A DNA stretch of 64,000 bases from Photobacterium swingsii (GCF_024346715.1 NZ_AP024852.1:1-64000), one strand, 5' to 3'. Shown: positions 28,361 to 38,096, counted from the first letter of the stretch. The notes: generated by a model not told the origin, from the letters alone. A program made the numbers and translations.

Positions 28361-28480
28361 TGCTTGGCGACCATAGCATTATGGACCCACCTGATCCCAT
28401 GCCGAACTCAGTAGTGAAACGTAATAGCGCCGATGGTAGTGTGGGGTCTCCCCATGTGAGAGTAGGTCATCGCCAGGCTT
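28361..28480 (+). rRNA. rrf: 5S ribosomal RNA
   Basis: TGCTTGGCGACC at the 5' end pairs with GCCAGGC at the 3' end. 120 bases, with conserved CCGAACTCAG. Confidence 0.97.
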
Positions 28481-28544
28481 CAAATTTAGATATACGTATT
28501 GAACGACGTGTATCGGATAGACAGATTACTGTTTATCACCGTGT

Positions 28545-28621
28545 GGAGCGGTAGTTCAGTTGGTTAGAATACCGGCCTGTCACGCCGGGGGTCGCGGGTT
28601 CGAGTCCCGTCCGCTCCGCCA
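28545..28621 (+). tRNA. tRNA-Asp (GTC)
   Basis: Acceptor GGAGCGG pairs with CCGCTCC; anticodon GTC in GCCTGTCACGC; CCA encoded. Distal tRNA of the rRNA operon, followed by a strong terminator. Confidence 0.97.
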
Positions 28622-28630
28622 CTTATACTA

Positions 28631-28659
28631 AGCCCGAGTCTTACGACTCGGGCTTTTTT
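28631..28659 (+). terminator. Terminator of the rRNA operon
   Basis: Perfect 10-bp stem AGCCCGAGTC / GACTCGGGCT with loop TTAC and a T-run. Confidence 0.95.
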
Positions 28660-28686
28660 ACATCTGTACTTTGGCGAATCATGGCG

Positions 28687-28805
28687 CGGAAGCGGTCGTT
28701 CAGTTGGTTAGCCTCTTTACCTTGAAGGCGGCGGCCTATCACGCCGGGGATGTGCTGATTTTTGGTGTGGCAGTTTATCTATATAAAGTCTTGTCCGCTC
28801 CGCCA
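28687..28805 (+). pseudogene. Decayed tRNA-Asp copy
   Basis: GGAAGCGGTCGTTCAGTTGGT at the 5' end, CCTATCACGCCGGGG in the middle and GTCCGCTCCGCCACTTATAC at the 3' end align with the intact tRNA-Asp and its downstream flank. There are point changes, an altered D and anticodon arm (ATC in place of GTC) and about 40 extra bases in the T-arm region. It cannot fold as a normal tRNA. Confidence 0.8.
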
Positions 28806-28813
28806 CTTATACT

Positions 28814-28860
28814 AAGCCCCCTTTTGTTCGCAAATAAGAAAGTACGACTTGGGCTTTTTT
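28814..28860 (+). terminator. Decayed duplicate of the rRNA-operon terminator
   Basis: AAGCCC ... GGGCTTTTTT in the same position relative to the pseudo-tRNA as the intact terminator to tRNA-Asp. The inner stem is disrupted by about 20 unrelated bases, but the outer pairing and T-run remain. Confidence 0.5.
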
Positions 28861-28876
28861 ACGTCTGAAATTTATG

Positions 28877-28898
28877 AAAAAGCCCGCGGTGCGGGCTT
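28877..28898 (-). terminator. Intrinsic terminator of the 28.9-30.1 kb gene
   Basis: Stem AAGCCCGC / GCGGGCTT with a three-base loop; on the minus strand a T5 run follows. Confidence 0.85.
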
Positions 28899-28925
28899 AA
28901 ATAACAATAGTACGGTAGTCTTGAT

Positions 28926-30131
28926 TTAGCCGTAATTGTAAAAGTGATGGAGCCAGCGTTCGGCAATCATGATTTCATCGGTTTCACTGAGTGCTTGAAT
29001 ACCGGCTTTAAAGCCATGACTATCTTCAAGTAGCTGTAACCCTGCCAGCATATGTGCTGCTTCAAATAAGTAGAGGGTTGGGTCTCCCATCCCAGTTTTA
29101 AATGGGGTGTTAGCCGATTCACCACCTGCTAATAAATAGAGACTCTGTTTATTACGGGTGTGGTATTCACGTACTAAGTTATTGCCACCCACCTCAATCA
29201 AAGCCCCACTTGCGATAAGCTCTGGTAATCGTAATTCATCGTCCGCTGAGGTAACAGTGGCGATAAAGACGCTTTTATCTAGGCTATCCAGTAACGCTTC
29301 AGATAAAGCCCCGTTACCAGTACAGCAGAACAGCATATTACATTGACTCACTAATCTTTCGATGGAGCTAACTTGTACCCCATTACGCGGGAATTGGGTG
29401 AGTTTGCGCGAGTCGATATCGGCAACCTGAATGCAGCTGATCTCTTTACCTTTCAGGTATTGGATAACCCCACGTCCCAGATTACCAGCACCAATGACCC
29501 CAACTTTTAGAAACTCATCGTTGTTGATCTTAAGGCCAAACTCTTCGCGCAGTATTTGATCTGAATAATGAACGATACATTCTGATGCTTCGTAGTCGGC
29601 TGGTGCTTTAATACTAAGGTGAGAGACGGTAACAAGTGGTTTATCGAATGACTTATTGAGGTACTTATAAAGTCCGTTAGCGGTGAGCTCGGTTATACCA
29701 ACACATTGCTCTGCAAATACTTGGCTCAGGTACTCGATGGCATGGGAGAAGTAGCCACCATGATCGAGGATCAAAAACTGGCTATCAGCACTGATCGATT
29801 GGCGGATCAATGCTTCAGCAACCAAAGGATCTCTTAAGCTCTGCTTATTAAAATGATCATCCACGATATTGCAGTGTGGAATGGTTTGGATTGTTCCTTT
29901 TAATGCTTGGTTTTGTTCGGCGGTCGCGCTCTTGGGGATGAACACAAGGCTATCTGCGAGTTCGGCCAGTACATTGATATAAGGCAGTGAACCTTCATAA
30001 CAATGCATGACGGAAAAAATAACCAGATTGGAAGGCGGGGTGTAATCTGCCGCTATTTTTTTGAGAAAGGCATAACCCTTGTGGGCGAAAAAGTCGGAGT
30101 AATAGCTGTGAGTTAGTATTGGGCTTGGCAT
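28926..30131 (-). CDS. S-adenosylhomocysteine-hydrolase-like NAD-binding protein, unknown function
   Basis: 401 residues. The central Rossmann motif VGVIGAGNLGRGVIQYLKG lies near residues 210-228, followed by an acidic strand end (VADIDSRKL). N-terminal segments (VMHCYEGSLPYINVLAELAD, LILDHGGYFSHAIEYLS) and the C-terminal GGNNLVREYHTRNKQSLYLL resemble the layout of adenosylhomocysteinase-type two-domain dehydrogenases. It is shorter than true AHCY and I do not see its full active site. The catalysed reaction is therefore unknown. It sits 35 bases downstream of ilvY on the same strand and may be co-transcribed with it. Not a protein I recognise from E. coli. Confidence 0.6.
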   Translation of the reverse strand: MPSPILTHSYYSDFFAHKGYAFLKKIAADYTPPSNLVIFSVMHCYEGSLPYINVLAELADSLVFIPKSATAEQNQALKGTIQTIPHCNIVDDHFNKQSLRDPLVAEALIRQSISADSQFLILDHGGYFSHAIEYLSQVFAEQCVGITELTANGLYKYLNKSFDKPLVTVSHLSIKAPADYEASECIVHYSDQILREEFGLKINNDEFLKVGVIGAGNLGRGVIQYLKGKEISCIQVADIDSRKLTQFPRNGVQVSSIERLVSQCNMLFCCTGNGALSEALLDSLDKSVFIATVTSADDELRLPELIASGALIEVGGNNLVREYHTRNKQSLYLLAGGESANTPFKTGMGDPTLYLFEAAHMLAGLQLLEDSHGFKAGIQALSETDEIMIAERWLHHFYNYG

Positions 30132-30166
30132 TACTGGGTTCCTTGTTGCCTACTGAGTATTGCCAC

Positions 30167-31036
30167 TCAAAACAACTGTAATAAAGCGTGAAGTAAGGGT
30201 TCTTGTTGACGACTCTGTTTGCAACAAAGCCCAAGATTCAGTGGCTCTATGTTTTCGTTATGGCGCCGCTGAACCTTGTCACCCATAGGACTGTTGTCAA
30301 TTACAACATCGGGGGCAATCCCGATACCGCACCCTAATGCTACCATGCTAACGATCGCTTCGTGCCCAGCAATTTGTGCATATATGTTTGGTTTTATTTT
30401 CTTTTGTTTTAACCACTTATCAGCCCGTTCTCGTGCAGGCCCTGATTCTGGCAAAATAAAGGGAAGTGCTTGCCAATCTGGCTCATTACTAAGGGCTTTT
30501 TGTAAGGTCGGAGGTGGGATAAGCGGTAATATGACCGATAGGGGGACTTTGTCTAATTCGATAAAGGTCAACTTTTTTGGCAGTTGGAGCGGCTGGGCGG
30601 CAATCGCGATATCAACGTCTCCTGCAATAACCTTCTCTATTGCTTGGGCGGGATCACCTGTTGTGAGCTGGATTTCAACCTGAGGATGCTGTTGGCGAAA
30701 GTCATGCAATATCTGGGGGAGGTGGCTATAGCTGGCGGTGACTGAACAAAATAGCTTTAGTTTTCCTTTTAGCTGCTGCTGATCTTGCGTGAGCTGTAAT
30801 TTGAACTCTTGCCAACTGCCGATAATGCCAGCAGCGACAGGGACAAACTTCTTGCCACTTGAGGTGAGCTCAACGCTTCGGTTATCCCTCAGAAATAGCG
30901 GCTGACCAATGTCTTCTTCTAAGCGTTGGATAATTCGGCTTAACGCTGACGGACTAATGTGCATCGCTTGTGCCGTTTGACTAAAACTTTTTGAATCGCA
31001 CAGGTGCAGAAAAAACTGCAAATTTTTTATATTCAT
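30167..31036 (-). CDS. ilvY: LysR-family activator IlvY
   Basis: Activator of ilvC that responds to acetolactate/acetohydroxybutyrate. 290 residues from the start chosen at 31036 (MNIKNLQFFLHLCDSKSF), which matches E. coli IlvY. A frame extension up to 31153 would cross the ilvC promoter and is rejected. The HTH covers about residues 1-60 (SFSQTAQAMHISPSALSRIIQRLEED in pieces); KLKLFCSVTASYSHLPQIL opens the effector domain and GHEAIVSMVALGCGIGIAP is typical of IlvY. Divergent from ilvC across a 129-base intergenic region with a matching operator. Confidence 0.93.
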   Translation of the reverse strand: MNIKNLQFFLHLCDSKSFSQTAQAMHISPSALSRIIQRLEEDIGQPLFLRDNRSVELTSSGKKFVPVAAGIIGSWQEFKLQLTQDQQQLKGKLKLFCSVTASYSHLPQILHDFRQQHPQVEIQLTTGDPAQAIEKVIAGDVDIAIAAQPLQLPKKLTFIELDKVPLSVILPLIPPPTLQKALSNEPDWQALPFILPESGPARERADKWLKQKKIKPNIYAQIAGHEAIVSMVALGCGIGIAPDVVIDNSPMGDKVQRRHNENIEPLNLGLCCKQSRQQEPLLHALLQLF

Positions 31037-31044
31037 CATCCATG

Positions 31045-31059
31045 TTGCATTTTTTGCAA
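31045..31059. promoter_or_regulatory. Likely IlvY operator
   Basis: TTGCA-TTTTT-TGCAA is a perfect 5-bp inverted repeat with a 5-base spacer and contains the T-N11-A pattern of LysR sites. It lies in the ilvY-ilvC divergent promoter region, right before the ilvY start. Confidence 0.6.
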
Positions 31060-31165
31060 TAAGTTGTTGTGAATATATCACTTTAAGCAACAAAACACCT
31101 GATCTACTATCGAAGTATTCGACAACGATGTCGACCCAAGGATAAGTACTCACGGAGTTTGTGTT

Positions 31166-32650
31166 ATGGCTAATTATTTCAATACCTTAAATCTACGCCA
31201 ACAGCTAGACCAACTAGGTCGCTGCCGCTTTATGGATCGTGCTGAGTTTGCAACTGAAGCTGATTACCTGAAAGGTAAAAAAGTGGTGATTGTCGGTTGT
31301 GGTGCGCAAGGCTTAAACCAAGGTTTAAATATGCGTGATTCTGGTTTGGATGTGTCATACGCACTGCGTCAAGCGGCGATTGATGAGCAGCGTCAGTCGT
31401 ACAAAAATGCCAAAGAGAATGGCTTTACAGTCGGTAGCTATGAAACCTTGATCCCACAAGCGGATTTAGTGGTAAACCTAACGCCAGATAAGCAACACAC
31501 GAACGTTGTTGAAACCGTGATGCCGCTAATGAAAGAAGGCGCAGCACTGGGTTATTCACACGGGTTTAATATCGTTGAAGAGGGCATGCAAATTCGTTCT
31601 GACTTGACGGTTGTTATGGTGGCACCTAAGTGCCCAGGTACTGAAGTGCGCGAAGAATATAAGCGTGGTTTTGGTGTACCAACCCTGATTGCGGTTCACC
31701 CAGAAAATGATCCACAAGGTGATGGCCTTGATATCGCTAAAGCATGGGCAGCCGCAACAGGCGGTCACCGTGCGGGGTGCCTAGAATCATCATTTGTAGC
31801 TGAAGTGAAGTCTGATCTAATGGGTGAGCAAACCATTCTTTGTGGCATGCTACAAGCTGGTTCTATCGTGTGCTACGAGAAGATGATTGCTGACGGCATT
31901 GCACCTGAATACGCAGGTAAGCTGCTGCAGTACGGCTGGGAAACGATCACAGAAGCGCTGAAGTTTGGTGGCATTACCCACATGATGGATCGCCTATCAA
32001 ATCCAGCGAAAGTAAAAGCCTTTGAGCTATCAGAAGAGCTGAAAGAGCTAATGCGCCCACTGTACAACAAGCACATGGACGATATTATTACGGGTCATTT
32101 CTCGTCAACTATGATGGCTGACTGGGCCAATGATGATGCTGAGCTATTAGGCTGGCGTGGGGAAACGGCTGAAACCGCGTTTGAAAACTACCCTGAGTCT
32201 GATATTGAAATTTCAGAACAAGAATACTTTGATAACGGTATCGTAATGGTGGCTATGGTACGCGCAGGTGTTGAACTGGCGTTTGAGGCCATGACAGCAT
32301 CTGGCATCATTGAAGAGTCGGCTTACTACGAATCACTGCACGAGCTACCTTTGATTGCCAATACCATTGCACGTAAACGCCTGTACGAGATGAACGTGGT
32401 GATCTCCGATACTGCAGAGTACGGTAATTATCTGTTTGCTAACGTAGCCACCCCGCTACTGCGCGAGAAGTTTATGCCAAATGTAGATACCGATGTGATC
32501 GGTAAAGGCTTAGGCGAAACAAGTAATTACGTTGATAATCAGATTCTGATTGATGTGAATGAAGCGCTGCGCACTCATCCGGTAGAGTGGATTGGTCAAG
32601 AGCTACGTGGCTATATGACGGATATGAAGCGTATCGCGGTTGGTGGCTAA
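31166..32650 (+). CDS. ilvC: Ketol-acid reductoisomerase IlvC (class II)
   Basis: NADPH- and Mg-dependent enzyme that isomerises and reduces acetolactate or acetohydroxybutyrate in valine, leucine and isoleucine synthesis. 494 residues, the length of class II enzymes such as E. coli IlvC (491). The N-terminal Rossmann domain carries [21 protein letters not shown] near residue 35; [21 protein letters not shown] and the duplicated C-terminal knotted domain with [14 protein letters not shown] follow. Expected to be activated by IlvY. Confidence 0.98.
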   Translation: MANYFNTLNLRQQLDQLGRCRFMDRAEFATEADYLKGKKVVIVGCGAQGLNQGLNMRDSGLDVSYALRQAAIDEQRQSYKNAKENGFTVGSYETLIPQADLVVNLTPDKQHTNVVETVMPLMKEGAALGYSHGFNIVEEGMQIRSDLTVVMVAPKCPGTEVREEYKRGFGVPTLIAVHPENDPQGDGLDIAKAWAAATGGHRAGCLESSFVAEVKSDLMGEQTILCGMLQAGSIVCYEKMIADGIAPEYAGKLLQYGWETITEALKFGGITHMMDRLSNPAKVKAFELSEELKELMRPLYNKHMDDIITGHFSSTMMADWANDDAELLGWRGETAETAFENYPESDIEISEQEYFDNGIVMVAMVRAGVELAFEAMTASGIIEESAYYESLHELPLIANTIARKRLYEMNVVISDTAEYGNYLFANVATPLLREKFMPNVDTDVIGKGLGETSNYVDNQILIDVNEALRTHPVEWIGQELRGYMTDMKRIAVGG

Positions 32651-32813
32651 ATTACTGGGTCTAACGTTTTACTTCTGCGTCGAAGGTGCTCATTTATGTT
32701 CGTAAACTGCGCGTCTTCTTCTTGAATTAAAGCGTTATCCCGGCGTAATTACATTTTCCAATCATTGGTTTCGTATTAACTGCTTTCAGGTTCAGGACGG
32801 GACTATAAATAAA

Positions 32814-32842
32814 AAAGGCTTGGTCTGAGACCAAGCCTTTTG
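32814..32842. terminator. Bidirectional terminator between ilvC and ubiK
   Basis: 12-bp perfect stem AAAGGCTTGGTC / GACCAAGCCTTT with loop TGA, A- and T-rich flanks on both sides. Confidence 0.9.
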
Positions 32843-32868
32843 TGTTTTTGGGGTAGAAAAAGCAAGAA

Positions 32869-33138
32869 TTATGCGTCTTTGTCTTCTGCTTTTGCTGTTA
32901 GCTTAGCTTCTAGATCTGCTAGCTTTTGCTCCATCTCTGCCAGTTTTTGGCGGGTGCGTAGCAATACTTGAGTTTGTACGTCAAATTCTTCGCGGTTCAC
33001 AACGTCTAGTTTGCCTAGTTGTGCTTGAATAACCTGACGAACTTTCTGTTCAACGTCGTTACCTAATTCTTTTACAGGTTGTGGCATTGATTCATGAATC
33101 TGTTTAGCGACTTGTTCTAATTTCTTTGGATCGAACAT
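32869..33138 (-). CDS. ubiK: Ubiquinone biosynthesis accessory factor UbiK
   Basis: BMFP-family protein (formerly YqiC) that assists the UbiJ-containing ubiquinone synthesis complex under aerobic conditions. 89 residues from ATG 33138 ([19 protein letters not shown]), matching the E. coli N-terminus. An upstream in-frame ATG at 33186 would add 16 unrelated residues. The conserved [17 protein letters not shown] segment sits mid-protein and the C-terminus is a coiled coil ([15 protein letters not shown]) that trimerises. Convergent with ilvC. Confidence 0.9.
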   Translation of the reverse strand: MFDPKKLEQVAKQIHESMPQPVKELGNDVEQKVRQVIQAQLGKLDVVNREEFDVQTQVLLRTRQKLAEMEQKLADLEAKLTAKAEDKDA

Positions 33139-33221
33139 AGCATGGGCTCCGTGGCGACTAATCTTTGTTGTGGTCATTTTATGCAATGCCGACGTGATTG
33201 TCGTGGTTGAATCGCGAAAAT

Positions 33222-33248
33222 AAAAGAGGCCGCACAGGGCGGCCTCTT
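33222..33248 (-). terminator. Intrinsic terminator of vexRAB
   Basis: Stem AAGAGGCC / GGCCTCTT with an inner G:C pair; on the minus strand TTTTATTTTC follows. 18 bases past the vexB stop. Confidence 0.8.
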
Positions 33249-33265
33249 AATTTCAGGATTGTTAT

Positions 33266-36200
33266 TTAGCAATCGCGAGCTTTCAGCGCATTACGCGCTT
33301 CATCAGCTCGTTTAAGCTTTTCCAGATCTTTATCCTCGACAAAGATTGGTAGCGGCTTATGGATACTTGCTAGGTAGGTGTAGATCACCGGTAGTACGAA
33401 CAGGGTAAAGATAGTACCGATCGCAAGACCAGATACGATAACAATACCAATACTGAAGCGTTGAGCCGCACCAGCACCTGTTGCGTAAAGCAGTGGGATC
33501 AAACCTGCAATCATCGCTGCTGTGGTCATCAGGATTGGACGCAGACGTACTTTCGCCGCTTCCATTACTGCTGCCATACGGTCTTTTTGATGATGTAGCT
33601 GTTCTTCTTTTGCTACCTCACAAATCAAGATACCGTGCTTGGTGATCAGACCAATAAGGGTGATCAAACCAACTTGCGAGTAGATGTTCATTGAGGCTGC
33701 GCCCCATGCCAGCGCAATCAAGGCACCACAAATTGCCAATGGTACAGAAACCATGATAACCAGTGGGTCACGTACTGATTCAAACTGAATTGCCAATACC
33801 AAGAAGATAATTGCCAACGCCAGTAAGAAAGTGGTGAACAGTGCACTACCTTCAGTTACGAACTGACGCGCTTCACCCATAAAGTCATACTGGTAGCCAG
33901 AAGGTAGGCTACCTACAGCTTCTGTTTGGAACCAGTTGATCGCATCACCCATTGCAGTACCAGGCGCAGGAACCGCACCTATGGTTGCAGAGTTAAGCTG
34001 GTTGAAGTGTGGTAGTGAACGCGGCTCAGCCACAACATCAATCGTGATTAGGCTTCCTAGTGGAATTGCTTCACCATCAGCAGCACGCACATAGTAACCT
34101 TTGATTGCTTCAGGGTTAAGGCGGTAACGACGCTCAACTTGTGGGATCACTTCGTACGAGCGGCCATTCAAGTCGATACGGTTAACATAGCCATCAGCCA
34201 TCATGGTACTTAGTGTGATACCAATGTCTTGCATGGTCACGCCGTAAGCGCCTGCTTTGTCTTTATCGATGTTGATTTTCATCGTTGCCGAGTCGTAGTT
34301 CAAATCAAGATCTGAGTACACGAACATCGGGTTCGCTTTTACATCGCCAAGAATATCGGTCGCAACTTGGAATAAGCTCTCGAAGTGATTTGGCGTTGTG
34401 ATAACGAACTGAATCGGAAGACCTGAGCCAGCACCTGGTAGTTCAGGCATCTGGAATGCCGTAACAGCCATTTCTGGAATGTCTTTCACTAAGCCAGTAA
34501 CACGCTTAACAACTTCAGCTTGGCTTGCTTCACGCTCACTCCATGGCACCATAGACGCAATACCAAATGCTTGGTTTGAGTTAGGGACACCAGAGAAAAC
34601 TTGGGCAAACGCCACTTCATCTTGCTCGGTCAGCATGTTGTTGACTTTTTGCATGGTGTTTTCGATGTAATCAAGGTTGGCCGTTGACGGCGCTGTACCC
34701 ATCATCATCAATACACCTTTATCTTCTGCTGGGGCAAGTTCGCTTGGAATAAACTTGAATAGCAGAGGAAGCGCAGTGAAAACAATCGCAGCAAGTACAA
34801 GTACTACTGGGCGCATTTTCATGATGCCGCCAAGCATTTTCTCGTAACGTGCCGTCATGCGATCAAGGAAGTTGTGCACTGTCGTTTCAAATTTACTTGG
34901 CTTTTCATTCGCCTTCAGCATTTTTGAACACATCATAGGTGATAGCGTTAGTGCTACCACGCCAGATACAAATACAGCACCTGCCAGCGTGAGTGCAAAC
35001 TCTTTAAACAGTGAACCTGTGATACCACCCATCATCGCGATTGGCGCGTATACCGCACCCAGTGTTAGGGTCATTGCGATAACAGGTACCGCGATTTCAC
35101 GCGTACCAATAATGGCCGCACGGAATGGTGATTCACCTAACTTGATATGACGGTCAACGTTCTCTAGTACCACGATCGCATCATCGACCACGAGGCCGAT
35201 TGCCAATACCATTGCCAGCAGCGTCATCAGGTTCCAAGAGAAGCCAAATGCTTGCATCACCATTGCCACACCAATCAGTGATAGTGGGATAGTAACAATT
35301 GGAATGATTACCGCACGGAATGAACCTAGGAACAGGGTAATAACCACCAATACGATCAGTGCGGCTTCAGCGATGGTTTTAATAACCTCGTTGATTGACT
35401 CGTTAATCGCGATAGTGGAGTCATACATGATGTTCATCTTGATGTTAGCTGGTAGGTTTTTCTCCAACTGAGGCAACAAATCAAGTACATCGGCAGCGAT
35501 GTTAATTGGGTTAGCACTTGGTGCGGCGTTAATCGCAGCAACAACGGCTTCCTCACCATTCGCAGAAGCACGGTAAACATCGTGACTCTTTTCTAGGCTA
35601 ACATTCGCAATATCACCCAAGCGGATCACTTGACCTTTCTTGGTGGATACAACCAGTTTCTCTAGCTCATCAGTGTTGCTTACTTGAGTGTCGGCTGTAC
35701 CGTTGTACAGAACAAACTCACCTGTCGCTTGACCGGTTGCTGATTGGTAGTTGTTAGCATTTAGTACTTGCATAACATCTGACGCTGTTAGCTTGTACGC
35801 TGCCATTTTTGCCGGATCTAGCCATACGCGTAGTGCGTATTTCATACCACCGTACAAATCAACTTTAGAGACACCGTTAACCGTGAATAGCTGCGGGTTA
35901 ATAACACGCTCAAGGTAATCTGTGATCTGGCTTGATACTAACTCGTCACTGGTGAAACCAATGTACATTACCGCGGTTGTCGAGCCTGTCGACATGGTAA
36001 CGGTTGGATCCTCAGACTCTTTCGGTAACTGAGAACGTACCGAGTTAGTTTTTGCCAGAATATCTGCCAAGGCTGCATTCGGGTCAGTGTTTAGCTTCAT
36101 GGTGACAGTAATGGTTGATTTACCCAGTACTGACGATGAAGTCATAAAGTCGATATTATCGGCTTGGGCGACTGCTTGTTCCAGAGGTTGTGTAATGAAA

Positions 36201-36382
36201 CCTTGGATCAGATCGGCACTTGCACCGTAGTAACTGGTTGAAACCGTTACCACAGTATTGGTCATGTTCGGGTATTCGCGGACCTGCATTTTGAAGATAG
36301 CTTGCAGGCCGAGCAGGGCAATCAGAAAGCTGATTGAGACCGCTAGAACAGGACGTTTAATAAAAACATCAGTAAAACGCAT
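33266..36382 (-). CDS. vexB: RND multidrug/bile efflux permease (VexB-like)
   Basis: Proton-driven inner-membrane pump of the HAE1 RND family. 1038 residues, 12 membrane helices and two large periplasmic loops. It begins FTDVFIKRPVLAVSISFLIALLG in pieces; helix 4 carries the proton-relay aspartate pair in GLVVDDAIVVLENV near residue 405; MMADGYVNRIDLNG lies in the second porter loop. The neighbours ilvC-ubiK on one side and an adaptor plus TetR gene on the other match the vexRAB locus of V. cholerae, whose pump exports bile acids and detergents. The symbol rests on that synteny. Confidence 0.88.
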   Translation of the reverse strand: MRFTDVFIKRPVLAVSISFLIALLGLQAIFKMQVREYPNMTNTVVTVSTSYYGASADLIQGFITQPLEQAVAQADNIDFMTSSSVLGKSTITVTMKLNTDPNAALADILAKTNSVRSQLPKESEDPTVTMSTGSTTAVMYIGFTSDELVSSQITDYLERVINPQLFTVNGVSKVDLYGGMKYALRVWLDPAKMAAYKLTASDVMQVLNANNYQSATGQATGEFVLYNGTADTQVSNTDELEKLVVSTKKGQVIRLGDIANVSLEKSHDVYRASANGEEAVVAAINAAPSANPINIAADVLDLLPQLEKNLPANIKMNIMYDSTIAINESINEVIKTIAEAALIVLVVITLFLGSFRAVIIPIVTIPLSLIGVAMVMQAFGFSWNLMTLLAMVLAIGLVVDDAIVVLENVDRHIKLGESPFRAAIIGTREIAVPVIAMTLTLGAVYAPIAMMGGITGSLFKEFALTLAGAVFVSGVVALTLSPMMCSKMLKANEKPSKFETTVHNFLDRMTARYEKMLGGIMKMRPVVLVLAAIVFTALPLLFKFIPSELAPAEDKGVLMMMGTAPSTANLDYIENTMQKVNNMLTEQDEVAFAQVFSGVPNSNQAFGIASMVPWSEREASQAEVVKRVTGLVKDIPEMAVTAFQMPELPGAGSGLPIQFVITTPNHFESLFQVATDILGDVKANPMFVYSDLDLNYDSATMKINIDKDKAGAYGVTMQDIGITLSTMMADGYVNRIDLNGRSYEVIPQVERRYRLNPEAIKGYYVRAADGEAIPLGSLITIDVVAEPRSLPHFNQLNSATIGAVPAPGTAMGDAINWFQTEAVGSLPSGYQYDFMGEARQFVTEGSALFTTFLLALAIIFLVLAIQFESVRDPLVIMVSVPLAICGALIALAWGAASMNIYSQVGLITLIGLITKHGILICEVAKEEQLHHQKDRMAAVMEAAKVRLRPILMTTAAMIAGLIPLLYATGAGAAQRFSIGIVIVSGLAIGTIFTLFVLPVIYTYLASIHKPLPIFVEDKDLEKLKRADEARNALKARDC

Positions 36383-36394
36383 TAATCCTCCGGA

Positions 36395-37501
36395 TTACAG
36401 CATCGGTGTTTCAGCTGGCGCTTTGAGTACATCGCTTTCTACGATGCGTACTTTTGCGTCATTACTCAGACGTACTTGGCCAGATGTTACAACTTGGTCG
36501 CCGGCTTTTACGCCATCCAAGATGTGTACAACATCGCCTTTACGTTCACCCACTTTAACAACAGATTGACGAACACGAAGTTCACCTTTGTCGTCTTTGC
36601 TTACCAAGTACACATTGTCACCGTATAGGGTGTATGTGATAGCGGTCTGAGGTAGCACCATTTGGTTTTCAAGCGTAGGCAGGATGATGTGAGCACGGGC
36701 AAACATACCGCTACGTAGACGGCCACCATTGTTAGGGATGTCAGCTTGAACTTGGATTAAACCACTTTGGTAGTTAACCGCAGGCTCGATTGCACTGATT
36801 TGTCCATCGAATGATGTCTCAGGGTACGAATCAACGAAGATTTCAATTTTCTGGCCAAGGTGAATATCAGAAATGTCTGTTTGTGGCACAGTAAAACGTA
36901 GCTTCATTAGCGTTGTATCTTCCAAGCGAACAATGTCGTTGCTTGGTTGAATGTATTGACCAAGGAAAACGTTACGTAGACCAACAACACCATCAAATGG
37001 AGCTTTGATGTGGCGACGGTCGATGGTGGCTTTTTGGCTTTCAATATCCGCACCTAGTGAGAAGTAAGCCGCTTCAGCATCATCGTAAGCTTCTTTAGAG
37101 ATAGAGCCTTTTTTGTATAGGCCTTGGTAGCGAACATACTTAGCTTTTGCTGCTGGTAGGCGCGCTTCTTTACTCTTTAAGTTGGCTTTTTCTACGTCGG
37201 AATCAAGCACAACTAGCTGTTGTCCTTTCTTCACTGCCACACCCGAGTCAAAGTCGATGCTTTGAATCACACCTGATACTTCCGATGTAATAGTCACACC
37301 TTGGTTAGGCTCGATAAAACCAATAGCTTCGATCGCTGGTGTCCAGTTAGATGGTGCGGTATCTACCACTGTCACTGGAAATTCAGGTTCAGGCATATTG
37401 GCCATGTATTCTGCTATTTTCTGTTGCTTAAACAGATTGAAGCCAATCACAGTACCGAACAGCAGTACTGCAATTAATAGCATCACTATCCATTTTTTCA
37501 T
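36395..37501 (-). CDS. vexA: RND periplasmic adaptor (VexA-like)
   Basis: Membrane-fusion subunit linking the RND pump to a TolC-type channel. 368 residues. The N-terminus (MKKWIVMLLIAVLLFGTVIGF) is an uncleaved anchor or signal without a lipobox cysteine. The lipoyl halves GVTITSEVSGVIQSIDFDSG and HIKAPFDGVVGLRNVFLG flank an alpha-hairpin. A beta-barrel and membrane-proximal domain follow. The stop lies 12 bases before the vexB start, so the two are translated from one message; no outer-membrane channel gene is present, so a chromosomal TolC is probably shared. Confidence 0.88.
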   Translation of the reverse strand: MKKWIVMLLIAVLLFGTVIGFNLFKQQKIAEYMANMPEPEFPVTVVDTAPSNWTPAIEAIGFIEPNQGVTITSEVSGVIQSIDFDSGVAVKKGQQLVVLDSDVEKANLKSKEARLPAAKAKYVRYQGLYKKGSISKEAYDDAEAAYFSLGADIESQKATIDRRHIKAPFDGVVGLRNVFLGQYIQPSNDIVRLEDTTLMKLRFTVPQTDISDIHLGQKIEIFVDSYPETSFDGQISAIEPAVNYQSGLIQVQADIPNNGGRLRSGMFARAHIILPTLENQMVLPQTAITYTLYGDNVYLVSKDDKGELRVRQSVVKVGERKGDVVHILDGVKAGDQVVTSGQVRLSNDAKVRIVESDVLKAPAETPML

Positions 37502-37526
37502 TTTATGGTGTGCTCCGGAGTTTCGT

Positions 37527-38096
37527 TTATTTATGCTTGGTTATTGCGTCCCAACAAGCATCGATAGTGGCTTCTAAAGCCTCATCGCTGACTGTTACAA
37601 CGCCTCTCACATGTTTACGCGCTAGGCAGGCGCTCGGTTCTAGCCCCAGAACGCTTAAGATTTCATTATCTAAATCCTTAAACTGTCCGTCGGCCTTTCC
37701 TTGGTCAAACATGGTGTCTACTTTCGCGAACATTCTTTTTTCTAATTGCCGTTGTTCAGGACTATTCCGGCGAGGAAGATTTTCAAATTGTCCACGATTG
37801 ATTAAAGGGGCATCGCTATGGCAAGCCATGTCCCAAATATTTAGCCACATAGTGCGAAACTGTTGTTTCAGTGGCATATCATCACACACGTTGGCTGTTA
37901 ACTTGTTTGCAACATACCCTAAGATGTGATCATGTAATTGATATAATAAGTCGTCTTTGTCTTCGAAGTAGCGGTAGATAGTACCAGCGGCAACTTTTGC
38001 TTCTTTGGCAACCATTTGCATCGACAAGCCATGGAAACCATATTGCGCGAGCAGTTTTTCAGTTGCTTGCAGAATGCGCTCTTTTTTATCACTCAT
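37527..38096 (-). CDS. vexR: TetR-family regulator (VexR-like)
   Basis: 190 residues. N-terminal TetR helix-turn-helix (RILQATEKLLAQYGFHGLSMQMVAKEAKVAAGTIYRYFEDKDDLL in pieces, residues about 7-50), then a ligand-binding helical domain. ATG 38096 (MSDKKERIL) is preferred over a TTG two codons earlier. It lies 25 bases upstream of the adaptor gene on the same strand, so it is the first gene of the efflux operon; in V. cholerae VexR activates vexRAB in response to bile-type ligands. A palindrome at 38140-38151 may be its operator. Confidence 0.85.
   Translation of the reverse strand: MSDKKERILQATEKLLAQYGFHGLSMQMVAKEAKVAAGTIYRYFEDKDDLLYQLHDHILGYVANKLTANVCDDMPLKQQFRTMWLNIWDMACHSDAPLINRGQFENLPRRNSPEQRQLEKRMFAKVDTMFDQGKADGQFKDLDNEILSVLGLEPSACLARKHVRGVVTVSDEALEATIDACWDAITKHK

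Noticed and set aside
31037..31153. N-terminal extension of ilvY
   Set aside because: It would cross the ilvY-ilvC promoter and operator; the family N-terminus begins at MNIKNLQFF.
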